A stretch of 64,000 bases of DNA. Origin: Verrucomicrobiota bacterium. GTDB taxonomy: Bacteria; Verrucomicrobiota; Verrucomicrobiia; Limisphaerales; J093. Position 1 is the first letter of the stretch, and each line of letters starts with the position of its first letter. The notes beneath the pieces were generated by a model. The model saw only the letters and a list, made by a program, of their open reading frames with translations, did no database searches and had not been told where the DNA came from. Positions 29,908-39,210 of this stretch are shown here, in pieces. The stretch is taken from the NCBI GenBank assembly GCA_022710935.1, contig JAKLFY010000003.1, positions 62,001-126,000 of the forward strand, in the 5' to 3' direction. The position numbers and the translations under genes are program-made.

Positions 29908-30344
29908 TCCGATCCCTACTGATCCTGAGCGCTTGCGTGACGCTCGTGGGCGGCCGCGCCGCCGAGCTCACCTGGCTCACCAACCTCGAAAAGGCCCAGG
30001 AACGGGCCAAAACGGACAAGAAAGTCGTACTGATCAACTTCACCGGATCCGACTGGTGCGGGTTCTGCAAGAGGCTCGACAAGCAGGTCTTTGCGACCCA
30101 GGAATTCGCCGACTACGCGAAGGATAACCTCGTGTTGGTGAAAGCCGATTTCCCGCGCACCACCCCGCTTCCCGAGGATCTCAAGCAGGCCAACGCCAGG
30201 ATCAAGAACCGCTACGAGGTCAGAGGCTTTCCGACTCTCGTCATGATCGACGGCGACGGACGCGTGCTCGGCAAGAAGGTCGGCTACGGCGGCGACAGCC
30301 CAACGGCGGTCATCAACGAGTTCAAAGGCTGGCGCAAGAAGTGA
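29904..30344 (+). CDS. Exported thioredoxin-like protein
   Basis: 146 residues with a signal peptide (LLILSACVTLVGGRAAE) and a thioredoxin fold with active site TGSDWCGFCKRLDKQVF (WCxxC) and the cis-Pro region GFPTLVMIDGDG. It resembles the Thioredoxin_7/DUF255-like exported group that reduces or handles periplasmic disulfides. It is translationally coupled to pyrC (4-nt overlap), which is odd functionally and probably reflects gene packing. It ends 15 nt before a fragment of the dispersed AGCCCGCATG motif. Confidence 0.85.
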   Translation: MIRSLLILSACVTLVGGRAAELTWLTNLEKAQERAKTDKKVVLINFTGSDWCGFCKRLDKQVFATQEFADYAKDNLVLVKADFPRTTPLPEDLKQANARIKNRYEVRGFPTLVMIDGDGRVLGKKVGYGGDSPTAVINEFKGWRKK

Positions 30345-30470
30345 CCGCGCTCAGCCCGCATGTTGATTTGGTCTGAGCCGCGCCTTGTAGGTCTGTGCAA
30401 TCACGACTTCAGAGTGTGGCGGAAACGCTGCCCACGGACGCTCCCCGTCTTCATTGCCCCTCCCTCTCCC

Positions 30471-31607
30471 ATGAGCAGACTTCTTCGCGTTGCGATCGTC
30501 GGCTGCGGCGGCATCACGCTCCAGAACCACCTGCCCGGGCTCGCCCTGTGTCCCGGCACGCGTGTGACGGCTCTGTGCGATGCGAACCCCGCCGTGCTCG
30601 AACGGGCTCGAGGACAAACAGGAGTCTCGGTGCTGAGCACCCGGTTCGAGGAGGTGGTCGGACGTGACGATGTCGATGCCGTCATCATTGCGACGCCCAA
30701 CCACACCCATCCCCAGATCGCCCTGGCCGCGGTCGCCCAGGGCAAACACGTCCTTTGCGAGAAGCCACTCGCCCTGAACGCCGCCGACGCCTTGGCCATG
30801 GCCGAGGCCGCGGAGCGGGCCGGCGTGCGCCACATGACGGCATTTACCTACAGGTTCGTGCCCGCCATGCGCTACCTGCATGACCTGGTCAAGCGCGGCG
30901 ATCTCGGCCAGCCCTATCACTACCGTTCCTGCCGCCTTCAGGATTGGGGCACGCGCAATCTGGGTTGGCGCCAGGTCCGCGCCCTGGCGGGCACGGGCGA
31001 ACTGGGCGACATGCTCAGTCACCGCATCGATTTCGCCCATCTCCTCATTGGCCCGATGCGACGGCTCGTCGCCCAGCTCAAGCGCATCCACCCCATACGC
31101 GGTGACGCGCCCAGCGACCTGGACGATTGGGTGGCTCTGCTGGCCGAGTTCGAGTGCGGCGCGACCGGCGTGCTCGAGAGCAGCAAACTGGCCTCCGGAC
31201 GCAACGAGAGCTGGCGCAGCCTCGACTCGGTCGAGGTCAACGGGAGCGAACGCAGCTTCGTCTTCATCACCGGCCGATGGAATCAACTCGAGACCGGCCG
31301 GGCCGGCGGCCCGGGCCTCGAGACGATTCCCGTCCCTGAGGAATACTGGCGCTGGCCAGGCAGCCCGCGCGATCCTCGAGTCGGCGATCCGCTGGTCACG
31401 TTCCGCTATGACCAGGCCTGGGAATTCGTCGATGCCATCCGCCAGCAACGCCCGTGCATCCCCGATTTGTTCGACGGCGCGCGCGTCCAGGCGGTGATGG
31501 ACGCCGCCGTGCGAAGCGCCGGGACAGGGCAATGGACGGACCTCGCACCTGCCCCGCGTGTTTCACGGATCGGCGACCACCGCGAATCGGAAGACTCCGA
31601 AATGTAG
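30471..31607 (+). CDS. Gfo/Idh/MocA family oxidoreductase (cytoplasmic)
   Basis: 378 residues. The Rossmann motif VAIVGCGGITLQNHLPG binds NAD(P), LCEKPLA carries the catalytic Lys, and the C-terminal domain includes GDMLSHRIDFAHLLIG with a His typical of the active site. Unlike the other family member near 15-16 kb, it has no export signal. ATG 30471 is used because it opens the Rossmann fold. The substrate is probably a sugar or inositol derivative but cannot be named. A PHP-domain gene follows after ~45 nt on the same strand. Confidence 0.85.
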   Translation: MSRLLRVAIVGCGGITLQNHLPGLALCPGTRVTALCDANPAVLERARGQTGVSVLSTRFEEVVGRDDVDAVIIATPNHTHPQIALAAVAQGKHVLCEKPLALNAADALAMAEAAERAGVRHMTAFTYRFVPAMRYLHDLVKRGDLGQPYHYRSCRLQDWGTRNLGWRQVRALAGTGELGDMLSHRIDFAHLLIGPMRRLVAQLKRIHPIRGDAPSDLDDWVALLAEFECGATGVLESSKLASGRNESWRSLDSVEVNGSERSFVFITGRWNQLETGRAGGPGLETIPVPEEYWRWPGSPRDPRVGDPLVTFRYDQAWEFVDAIRQQRPCIPDLFDGARVQAVMDAAVRSAGTGQWTDLAPAPRVSRIGDHRESEDSEM

Positions 31608-31652
31608 ACTGCCGCCCTCATCCGGGCGCTTGAACCAGAAAGGAAAATGACG

Positions 31653-33074
31653 ATGCGAAGATCCCTGACACTTCTTGCGGCAACGGCCCTGGCGGCTCCG
31701 CTCACGATGGCGGCGTCCTCGCTGCTCTGTCCGAAACTGCCCAGCGGGGCGCAGGTGCGGCAGGAAAACAGATTCTTCGACGTGCGCCCGCGCATCGTGC
31801 CGGCGAACCGGGAATCGACGGTCGAGATCGTTCCCCTCCACGAGCATGTCCAGTTCCAGCAAGGCTGCACCTACGAGTTCACGTATGCGCCCATGCTCTC
31901 CCTTCCGCAACACGGCGGCTGGGCTCCCGGCAGGAAGATCGCGGTCGTTCCCGAAAACGGACGGCTTCGCTTCACGGCCTTCTTCGAGGGCGAACAGGAA
32001 CACGCCCTCGTGCTCGAGTCGACCTGCAACGGGAAAAAACGCACCGTCGGGCATTTCCGCGTCTACTCCCTTGCGGACGACCTCTACGGGCTGCGTCCGT
32101 ACAAGGGCGATTTCCACATGCACAGCCATTACTCGGACGGAGTGGAGTCGCCGGCCTACGTCGCGGGCGCATGTCGGCGCGCCGGCTTCCACTTCATGGC
32201 ATTGACAGACCACCGCAACTACGCCGCGTCCATCAAGGCCAAAGAGGCCTTTTCCAGCGTGGCCGCCGATTTGCGCATCTATCCGGGCGAAGAAGTCCAT
32301 TCACCCGACAACCCCGTCCATATCGTCAGCTTCGGCGCCGACGCCGGCATCACTGAATTGTACCGGAACGACGATGCGGCCTACCGCAAGGAGGTCGCGG
32401 CGCTGATGGAATCGCTGCCGGCGACCCCGGCGGGGGTGAACCGGTTCCAGTACGCCGCCTGCAAATGGGTGGGGGACCGCATCCGCGAGCGCAACGGTTT
32501 GGCCATGTTCTGCCACCCCTATTGGGTGACCGGGAATCGCAACAACGTCGACGAAGCCCTGCTGGATCACATCTTCGCAACCGGGATCTTCGATGCGCTC
32601 GAACTGATCAGCGGCGACAGCCGGGAGTCCATGGTGGCAAACGACATCAACGCGCTCCAGGTCGCCCGCTACGCCGAGGAACGCGCCAAGGGCCGGCGGG
32701 TCGCCGTGTGCGGCATCAGCGACACACACGGCATCGAGCACAGTGATGCCTTCGGACGCTTCTTCACGGTCTGCTTCGCGGCGTCACTCGATTTGCCCGA
32801 TCTCATTGGCGCAGTCCGCGACCTGCGTTCCGTGGCCGTCGAGTGTCCGGCCGGCGACATCCAGCGATCCTACGGCCCCTTCCGCCTGGTGCGGTACACG
32901 CACTTCCTGCTGCGCGAGGTGTTTCCCCAACACGACGAACTCTGCTTCGAGGAGGGCCGTCTCATGATCCAGCACGCCTCGGGCGACACCCAGGCCGCCG
33001 CGCAGATTGCCGCGCTGCATGGCCGAACGACCGCCCTCTACGATCGGTGCTGGGCGACAATTCCCGCACGCTAG
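31653..33074 (+). CDS. Exported PHP-domain metal-dependent hydrolase
   Basis: 473 residues. A signal peptide (MRRSLTLLAATALAAPLTMA) is followed by an N-terminal beta domain (~30-145) and a PHP phosphoesterase domain. Metal ligands are visible: DFHMHSHYSDG, ALTDHRN, YPGEEVHS, MFCHPYW and GISDTHG. Such exported PHP proteins are phosphoesterase-like; the substrate is unknown. AGGA at 31641-31644 lies 8 nt before ATG 31653 but only 2 nt before ATG 31647, so 31653 is preferred. The TAG stop is part of the palindromic CTAGCCCG element that follows. Confidence 0.82.
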   Translation: MRRSLTLLAATALAAPLTMAASSLLCPKLPSGAQVRQENRFFDVRPRIVPANRESTVEIVPLHEHVQFQQGCTYEFTYAPMLSLPQHGGWAPGRKIAVVPENGRLRFTAFFEGEQEHALVLESTCNGKKRTVGHFRVYSLADDLYGLRPYKGDFHMHSHYSDGVESPAYVAGACRRAGFHFMALTDHRNYAASIKAKEAFSSVAADLRIYPGEEVHSPDNPVHIVSFGADAGITELYRNDDAAYRKEVAALMESLPATPAGVNRFQYAACKWVGDRIRERNGLAMFCHPYWVTGNRNNVDEALLDHIFATGIFDALELISGDSRESMVANDINALQVARYAEERAKGRRVAVCGISDTHGIEHSDAFGRFFTVCFAASLDLPDLIGAVRDLRSVAVECPAGDIQRSYGPFRLVRYTHFLLREVFPQHDELCFEEGRLMIQHASGDTQAAAQIAALHGRTTALYDRCWATIPAR

Positions 33075-33118
33075 CCCGCATGTTTCACACGCTTCGCGAG
33101 GAACCGTAACCGGGCTAG
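33071..33118. repeat. CTAGCCCG/CGGGCTAG hairpin at the 3' end of the PHP gene
   Basis: Perfect 8-bp inverted arms at 33071-33078 and 33111-33118. The left arm contains the TAG stop of the upstream gene. The sequence CTAGCCCGCATGTTTCACAC recurs as CTAGCCCGTATGTTTAACAC at 13861-13880, again including a stop codon, and partially at 30353-30365. It may act as a terminator-like structure between convergent genes. Confidence 0.65.
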
Positions 33119-33120
33119 TC

Positions 33121-33234
33121 GGCAAAACCGCGCCCAGATAGGGATCCAGGGGCATCTTGCCGGTCCTGAAAGCGCTTTGTCATGAGAAGAGTGTGTTTCA
33201 TTTCTCTGACTCACGGACCCGGCGCGGTTTTGCT
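33121..33234. repeat. ~114-bp palindromic element, copy 1
   Basis: Terminal inverted repeats GCAAAACCGCGCC (33122-33134) and GGCGCGGTTTTGC (33221-33233), 13 bp perfect. The internal sequence matches the element at 48585-48700. Read on the minus strand from ATG 33183 it encodes a 22-residue peptide ([20 protein letters not shown] plus two residues) ending at the TAG of the neighbouring hairpin. It lies between the 3' ends of two convergent genes and could fold as a bidirectional terminator. No transposase is nearby. Confidence 0.85.
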
Positions 33235-33238
33235 TTTG

Positions 33239-36200
33239 TCAGTACTCGACCCTCACCCGAACGGGCCCGGCGGATGGGGCCATGCGGACAACCTCGATCG
33301 TGTTGTCGAAGGTCGCCTGGGCCCCCGCATCGAGTTGCACGGATTTGATCGGACGACCTTCCGGATGACGCAACCGCAGCACGATGGCTTTCGGCGCGGA
33401 CCACGTCGGCGGATCGATCATGGCATCGATATGCCCGCGACCGACCGACGAGGCGATCTGGTAACTCACTGGCCCGAAGAAAGTCGGCGCATTCGCCACG
33501 CGGATCTTCATCCCGTCCTCGAGCCAGTTGTCGGTCACCAGGGGCGCCAGCCAGAGTTCATCGCCCCGCTCGGTCAGGAGCATTGTCCGCGATTGGTGGA
33601 GGAAGTAACCCGTCTCGTGGGTCTTGTTATAGCACCAATTCGAGAAATGCTCGTAGATCGACAGGCAGGACCCGTCGATGAGCGATGCCAACGTGTTGAA
33701 GTAGCTGCGCACAAACGGCTTGACGTCGTCGCGCAACGCGCAGATCTCGGCGTTGCGCGTATAGTACGGCTGAACCTTGGCAAAGCCGCCCATGTCGAAC
33801 CAGTCGGCACGGTTGCGATCGGCCGGATACCCGCCCCAGCCGCTTTCGAGGAATTGCACGTCCTCCATGTGGTCCATGATCCAGTCGACCTCGGGTGCAT
33901 CGGGCCGCATGGCGCCCAACGGGACCATGTGATGCGGCCCGAGATCGACGTCGTAGGCCCAACTGCGGTTGCCATCCTGCCCGGGGTAGAAATCGGCCAT
34001 CGGCCCGGGTGTGTAAACCGAGGCCGGGTAGTAGGGCACCCAGGTTCCATCTTGCAGCGGCACGACAGGCGCCAAGGCCTGCGCCTGCCCGTACGCACGC
34101 CGCACGTCCCTGCCCAGTTGCGCGGCGGCGGCCAGGGCGGCATCGGCGTCGGGATGCCCGATCAACCCGAGGGCGTGCCCCATCGCGTCGAGACCGGCAT
34201 GGAAGTAGCTGTTGGCGTAAAAGTAATAGGCATACGCATTCCAATCCGCCTGGACACCGGGCGGCATCAAGCCGAACTCGGGCACCGGACGCCCATCGGG
34301 CTTGAGCCTGCGCGTCTTGGCAAGCTGAGCCGTGACCCAGCGACACATCCCAGCCGGCTTGTCGGCCACCGCCCGGAACCAGGCGTCGTCTCTGGCAAGG
34401 CGCATGTATTCGCCCAAGGCCCAGAGATGCCAACCGCTCCCCATGACGGTATAGCCCATGGTCATGAAGCCCTCCGGTTTGTAGTGGCTGAACGAGTATT
34501 CGAAGGCCCGTTGGGCATAATCGAAGTGGCCCCAGTACTGCATGCCGCGGATGGGGGAGTTGCCTTCGCTGTCGATCGCCACCAGGTAGCGATCCGACGC
34601 GATCCAGGGCTCGACCTGTCTGCCCTGCTGTTCGTTGCGGGCGGCCAAGAGCACATGGACCTGGTTAGCGCGGATGACGTCGGCCAGCCAGGCGTCGGGC
34701 AATTCGATCTGCATGGCCGGGGCCATGATCGCCTCCCAGTAAGCCTTGAAGCGGCCGAATAACTCGTCACCACCGCCAAGCTCGGCCTCCCCTTCGGATT
34801 TCGCTTTCCACGCCGGCAGGTAGAAACAGCAGCGGGCGCTGCCGTTGGCCGGCAACCGACCGCTGATCGAGAAATGGCCGTTGTCCGACCGGCCCGTGCC
34901 GGACGGAAACCCGGTGCTGTCAAACACCCCCACGAGCCGGCCATCGGCGATGATGGTTGTCCGCTGGCCGGTCGTTTTGCAGACCGGCGGCCCGCCACGG
35001 CCGGGATCCGTCGCAAGGACAAATGACGCGCTTGCGTCGGCCGGCTCGGGTTTATGGTTCGTCATCGTCAGTTCGAGAACACCGCACGGTTTCGCATTGA
35101 GCCAGCGCGGAGCCGTCGGGAGGTTCTCTCCCTCGAGCGGCGCGACATATGTCCGCTGGCGATACTCGATGCCCCCGATGTTCACAACCGTCACGGGGGC
35201 AGGAAGCCATCCGCCCTGGAGATGCCGCTTGAACCGCGGAGTCGGGGTGAACAACTCGGTGAGATAGACCGGCTCAGCGGCGTCCGCGCGGATCAGACGC
35301 GCATCGCACCAGTTGCCCGCGTCGAACCCGATGCCGTCGTTTGCATCGGCCAATCGGAGCGCGAGCATGCGGGCCCCGATCAACGGAACATTGACCCGCT
35401 TGGGATCATCCCTCTCGCGCATCACGCCGCTGTCGAACCGCTTCTGGCCGTCCACCAACACCTGAAAGACCACGCTGCCCGGGGCTTTGCCCCCCTGCCA
35501 TTGCAGACCGACCTCGGCCTCGAACCCGGCATAGCCTTCGCTGACATCGATCACGATGTCGCCCGAGGCGTGATGCCCGAGACCCCTGGCAAAGTCCTTC
35601 TCATTGATCCGCAGCGCCAGAGCCGCGGCCGGATCGGCATGCGCCGCCTTGTCCAGTCCCAGCAGGCCCCACGCCTGCGATTGGCCCAGCACGCGCCGAT
35701 CCCCAAACATCGGCGTCAGGGTGTAATTGGGCCGATGCCCCTTCTCGTCGCTGTCGAAGTTCTCGAAAAAGAAAACCGTTCCGTTCGCCTCGGTCACGAA
35801 CTCGGCGTTGTCACACGCCAGCGAAAGCATCATCCGCCCCGCATCGAGTCGCGGATCGCAGTGCGTGACCTTCATTGCCCGCTCGCGAGTCTGGTCCGGC
35901 ATCGCCCGCACCCGCTCGAGGACAGTCCGTTTGTCCGCAATCTGCCGTTTATACTCGTCGAGGCTGGGCGCCGCCGGGAACCGGCTGACAAACAGACCCG
36001 CGTGTGGCACGTAGACCGGACCGCGCTCGAGGACGTCGTCGATGGCCACCGCAAAAGCGCCCCCGGGCACGCGAAAACGGATCATGGTGCGATCGGCGCG
36101 GACCTGACGAAGCGCCTCGCACGCGACATGACGCACGGCCAACTGCAGAGGCGATCCCATATCCCAGGATCGCTGCGTGCCCTCGATCCCGATGATCGAG

Positions 36201-36865
36201 CCGTTGTAGACCTCGATCTCGGCCTTTTGCCCCGGCCTGGCAGGATCGCTCTGAATCAAGAGGTCTGAAGCCGTTATGGTCGAGCTGGTGATCGCCTCGA
36301 AACCCGTAACCGCGACCGATTGACCGCCGGCAGGAACGATCCAGCGGACTTTCCAGTACAGCGCGCCGGCCTTGGCGGGCGTGAATGCCCAAATGCTGCC
36401 GTTCGCATCCATTGCACCGTCGATGGATACCCATCGGCCCTGCCAGACGGTCTCGCCCTGCCAGAATTGAATCCTGACCGGACGCGCGGGCGCCGTCTTC
36501 AATCGGATCTGCAGCCGCGTGAGCGGTCTGGCCTCGATCCACTCGAGTCCGATGCAGGCCTCGCCGTTGGCCGCGGGCTCGACGCTGTAATCCCCCTCGA
36601 GACCAGGCATCAGATCCTTCGCCAGGAAAAGATCGTCAGCCGCGATTTCCTCGAGACGATTGGCCCGGACGCCGACGTCACGCCGCGGATCCCAGGTGCA
36701 CACCCGGGCAAAGGGAGCGGCGTCGAAGAAGCGGCCGTCACCCTCGGCGGGTCGAGCCGACCGGCTCAACCCCAAAACCAGCGCCAACGCCAAAACCATG
36801 ATGAAAGGACCGCGCCCCGAAAGGGAACCAAGAGCTTCCTGCCGGTTCTGACGGAGTTGTGCCAT
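33239..36865 (-). CDS. Very large exported NPCBM and six-hairpin glycosidase-like protein
   Basis: About 1208 residues. A signal peptide (FIMVLALALVLGLSRSARPA) is followed by a ~330-residue beta-rich region, an NPCBM carbohydrate-binding module (INEKDFARGLGHHASGDIVI ... FQVLVDGQKRFDSGV), and a large alpha/alpha six-hairpin domain (WLADVIRANQVHVLLAARNE onward) ending in a beta sandwich. The catalytic domain resembles GH95/rhamnosidase-like families; the exact family is unsure. Start is uncertain: ATG 36865 lies inside a dispersed repeat whose translation forms the first ~20 residues, while ATG 36799 begins directly at the signal peptide. It probably degrades an extracellular polysaccharide. 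Confidence 0.8.
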   Translation of the reverse strand: MAQLRQNRQEALGSLSGRGPFIMVLALALVLGLSRSARPAEGDGRFFDAAPFARVCTWDPRRDVGVRANRLEEIAADDLFLAKDLMPGLEGDYSVEPAANGEACIGLEWIEARPLTRLQIRLKTAPARPVRIQFWQGETVWQGRWVSIDGAMDANGSIWAFTPAKAGALYWKVRWIVPAGGQSVAVTGFEAITSSTITASDLLIQSDPARPGQKAEIEVYNGSIIGIEGTQRSWDMGSPLQLAVRHVACEALRQVRADRTMIRFRVPGGAFAVAIDDVLERGPVYVPHAGLFVSRFPAAPSLDEYKRQIADKRTVLERVRAMPDQTRERAMKVTHCDPRLDAGRMMLSLACDNAEFVTEANGTVFFFENFDSDEKGHRPNYTLTPMFGDRRVLGQSQAWGLLGLDKAAHADPAAALALRINEKDFARGLGHHASGDIVIDVSEGYAGFEAEVGLQWQGGKAPGSVVFQVLVDGQKRFDSGVMRERDDPKRVNVPLIGARMLALRLADANDGIGFDAGNWCDARLIRADAAEPVYLTELFTPTPRFKRHLQGGWLPAPVTVVNIGGIEYRQRTYVAPLEGENLPTAPRWLNAKPCGVLELTMTNHKPEPADASASFVLATDPGRGGPPVCKTTGQRTTIIADGRLVGVFDSTGFPSGTGRSDNGHFSISGRLPANGSARCCFYLPAWKAKSEGEAELGGGDELFGRFKAYWEAIMAPAMQIELPDAWLADVIRANQVHVLLAARNEQQGRQVEPWIASDRYLVAIDSEGNSPIRGMQYWGHFDYAQRAFEYSFSHYKPEGFMTMGYTVMGSGWHLWALGEYMRLARDDAWFRAVADKPAGMCRWVTAQLAKTRRLKPDGRPVPEFGLMPPGVQADWNAYAYYFYANSYFHAGLDAMGHALGLIGHPDADAALAAAAQLGRDVRRAYGQAQALAPVVPLQDGTWVPYYPASVYTPGPMADFYPGQDGNRSWAYDVDLGPHHMVPLGAMRPDAPEVDWIMDHMEDVQFLESGWGGYPADRNRADWFDMGGFAKVQPYYTRNAEICALRDDVKPFVRSYFNTLASLIDGSCLSIYEHFSNWCYNKTHETGYFLHQSRTMLLTERGDELWLAPLVTDNWLEDGMKIRVANAPTFFGPVSYQIASSVGRGHIDAMIDPPTWSAPKAIVLRLRHPEGRPIKSVQLDAGAQATFDNTIEVVRMAPSAGPVRVRVEY

Positions 36866-36888
36866 GGGAACAGTCTGTTGCATTTGTG
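36808..36888. repeat. Palindromic element, copy 3 (internal part only)
   Basis: About 81 bp aligned with the middle of the 114-116-bp elements near 33.1 and 48.6 kb (shared CTGCCGGT and GCCATGGGAACAGT), but without the outer inverted repeats. On the minus strand it encodes MAQLRQNRQEALGSLSGRG, homologous to the peptide in the other copies, and forms the first codons of the large glycosidase frame. Confidence 0.7.
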
Positions 36889-36972
36889 GTGAATCCCTGC
36901 CCCGCAAGTGCCCGACCTGGTGATCATCGCCCAGTCTCTGCGGGCGAATCCAGCTCGAATGGTGTCGGCTAA

Positions 36973-37353
36973 TCAGGCCAGATACGCGTCGAGCACGCGC
37001 CTCAGCTCCTTCATCTCGACCGGCTTGGCCACGAAAGGCAGCCCGCCCACGAGGCCGCCGCAAGCAGACACCTCCGCCTTCTTGATGGCCGCGGTGAGGA
37101 AGATGATCGGAACATGCCGCAGGGCAGGGTCGGCCAGCAGTTGGGCCGCCACGTCTCCGCCGGGGAGATCGGGCATCATGACATCGAGCAGAATCAGCTC
37201 TGGCTGGAACCGCCGCGCCTCGGCCAAAGCGGTCAACGGGGCGTTCACCGTCTGAACCTCGTACCCGTCGCTCTGCTCGAGGTTGAGTTTCAACAACCGC
37301 GTGAAGCTGACCTCATCGTCCACAATCAGCACTCGTTTCTTGGCTCCCTTCAT
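36973..37353 (-). CDS. Single-domain response regulator
   Basis: 126-residue CheY-like receiver. RVLIVDDEVSF supplies the acidic Mg2+ pocket, LILLDVMMPD the phospho-acceptor Asp, FLTAA the switch Thr and VAKPVEM the conserved Lys. There is no output domain, so it must act by protein contact. Its ATG overlaps the stop of the upstream PAS histidine kinase by 4 nt, giving a clear cognate pair. Confidence 0.9.
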   Translation of the reverse strand: MKGAKKRVLIVDDEVSFTRLLKLNLEQSDGYEVQTVNAPLTALAEARRFQPELILLDVMMPDLPGGDVAAQLLADPALRHVPIIFLTAAIKKAEVSACGGLVGGLPFVAKPVEMKELRRVLDAYLA

Positions 37354-38666
37354 CGGGCCTCCAGAATCGCTGCCTTCCGAGACGCCGGGCGAATGGCAGT
37401 GCGTTGACGTTTGGGGGCGTCCGGAACCGGCATAACGGACGTTGTCGGAGATCGGGCGCGAAACCGCATCGCCACACGAACACCGCCCTCAGCCCCGTTC
37501 GCGAGGTCGATCGTGGCCTCATGCAAATCGATGATCTTCCGGACAACCGCCAGCCCCAGCCCGGTGCCGACACCGACCGGTTTGGTCGAGAAGAACGGAT
37601 CGAAAACCTTCGGGAGCAGTTCTCGGGGAATGCCCGGACCGTTGTCGCGCACCTCGACTGCGACGAACTGGTGTTCGCCGCCCTCGCCGACCGTCGATGC
37701 CCCGTTGCTCCGGACCGCATCGCGCGCCCTTTCGACGCGTGTCGAGACGGTCAGCCGCCCCCCTTGAGCCATGGCTTGGAGGGAATTGAGAAACAGGTTG
37801 ATCAACACCTGCTCGATCTTGACGGTATCGATCAGCACCGGCGGCAAGGACGGCGCCAGATCTCGCACCACTTGCACGCGCGCCGCCTGGGCCTCGTAGT
37901 GAACCAGCGTCAAAGACCGCTCGACCACCGCATTCATGTCCGCCTCCCGTCGATCCAATCGAGCAGCTACGGAAAGCTCGAGGATCTCGCGAATGATCGC
38001 GTTGGCGCGCCGGGCGGCTTCACGAATGTCGCCCACGACACCAGCGAGATCGCCCGACTCCGGCGGAAGATTGGCGTCGAGATAGTCGACCCCCATCAGA
38101 ATGATCTGAAGCGGATTCTTGACCTCATGCGCCACCCCGGCGGCAAGCGTCGCCACCGACTCGAATCGCGCGGCTTGTATCAATCCAAGCTGGGCCTGTT
38201 CGAGTTGGTCACGCGATGCCAGAAGTTGTCTCATGGTCGACTTCAAGGCCTTCTGGCTCCGCGCCAGCTCAGCGCAGGCCCGGCGTAAGTCGGCCTCCGC
38301 CCGCTTGCGCTCCGTGACGTCCGCAATCACACCGTCGATGTAAAGCTCGCCCCCCTTGTCCCGCTTGAGCGTGGCGTTGACCTCGGCCAGTAGCCGCCGC
38401 CCCTTCAAGGTCTTCAGTTCCAGCTCGTGCTCTCGCACGAATCCGTGCCTGAGAATCTTTTCGCAAAAGACCTTCCGCTGTCCGGGATCGACGTAGAGAT
38501 CGTTCACGCGACACCCCAGGAGTTGCTCCCTCGATTCGGCTTCGAACATGGCCACAAGCTCAGGGTTGGCCTCAAGAAAACGCCCCTCGTCCCCTGGCGT
38601 GTTCCGATAGACTCCCACCGGAAGATGGTCCATCAACTCGGCATATCGCTTTTCAACTTCAGTCAT
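37350..38666 (-). CDS. PAS-domain histidine kinase
   Basis: 438 residues, no membrane segment, therefore cytosolic. A PAS domain (~1-120, with DVTERKRAEADL at its end) is followed by a coiled coil and a NtrB/AtoS-like kinase core: H-box LAAGVAHEVKNPLQIILMGV, N-box NLFLNSLQAM, G1 VRDNGPGIP, and VGVGTGLGLAVVRKII. It phosphorylates the overlapping downstream single-domain regulator. The C-terminal ~25 residues are basic and lie outside the fold. Signal unknown. Confidence 0.9.
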   Translation of the reverse strand: MTEVEKRYAELMDHLPVGVYRNTPGDEGRFLEANPELVAMFEAESREQLLGCRVNDLYVDPGQRKVFCEKILRHGFVREHELELKTLKGRRLLAEVNATLKRDKGGELYIDGVIADVTERKRAEADLRRACAELARSQKALKSTMRQLLASRDQLEQAQLGLIQAARFESVATLAAGVAHEVKNPLQIILMGVDYLDANLPPESGDLAGVVGDIREAARRANAIIREILELSVAARLDRREADMNAVVERSLTLVHYEAQAARVQVVRDLAPSLPPVLIDTVKIEQVLINLFLNSLQAMAQGGRLTVSTRVERARDAVRSNGASTVGEGGEHQFVAVEVRDNGPGIPRELLPKVFDPFFSTKPVGVGTGLGLAVVRKIIDLHEATIDLANGAEGGVRVAMRFRARSPTTSVMPVPDAPKRQRTAIRPASRKAAILEAR

Positions 38667-39210
38667 CGGCTGCCCCAGAGCGACAGGGGAATCCCGCCGC
38701 GTGGAAAACTCTCACGCCGGTCGTCACCCGAGAGCACGGCGGCGCGGCGTGAGGACGTACGGTTCATGGCAAGCGAAGTTCCCGTTTCAGAACAGAGCAC
38801 TGAGCAAGAGCCTCAAGAGACGGTCAACCCCCGCACGCTCCCGCTTCGCGGGACGTCGCAACCTCGCCACTCGCGTGCGAAGAGGCGAAGCCTATGGAGT
38901 GCGCGCGCTTCAGCGCCGCTTTGCATGTCGGGTTCATGGATAGCGTGTGAGGGAAACCATGCCAGCACAGATACATTTTCCTACTTATCACTATTGTGAT
39001 TTCTGAAGTCAAGGTGGAGCGGCTGGCGGTCTTTGTCAAGGGGTCGGGCACTCTTTGTCGCTGCCCTCCTGTTTGCGAGGATTCTAAAGAGCGAAGGGCG
39101 GAAGAGAGGGGGACTGTTCGGAAGTTGAGAATCTCAAACGGGCTGAGGGCGCCTCGCTTGATCCTTCGCTCGACAAACGGGTCGGTGGATGCGATGAACA
39201 CCAGACAGCC
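38667..39210. other. Intergenic region with REP-like sequence
   Basis: About 540 bp without a supportable gene. Around 38898-38925 the sequence AGTGCGCGCGCTTCAGCGCC contains a short GCGCT/AGCGC hairpin and resembles dispersed palindromic repeats common in this phylum. The stretch 38970-39010 is AT-richer and could hold a promoter for the downstream Tat-signal gene, but no clear boxes are seen. Frames here are short and Arg/Ser-rich. Confidence 0.4.

Noticed and set aside
30389-30399. GGTCTGTGCAA upstream of a Gfo/Idh/MocA gene as another MITE end
   Set aside because: Only 11 bp match the element terminus and nothing inward is similar; could be chance.
33182-34762. 526-codon plus-strand frame opposite the large glycosidase
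   Set aside because: The minus strand encodes the six-hairpin domain; the plus frame has no recognisable feature.
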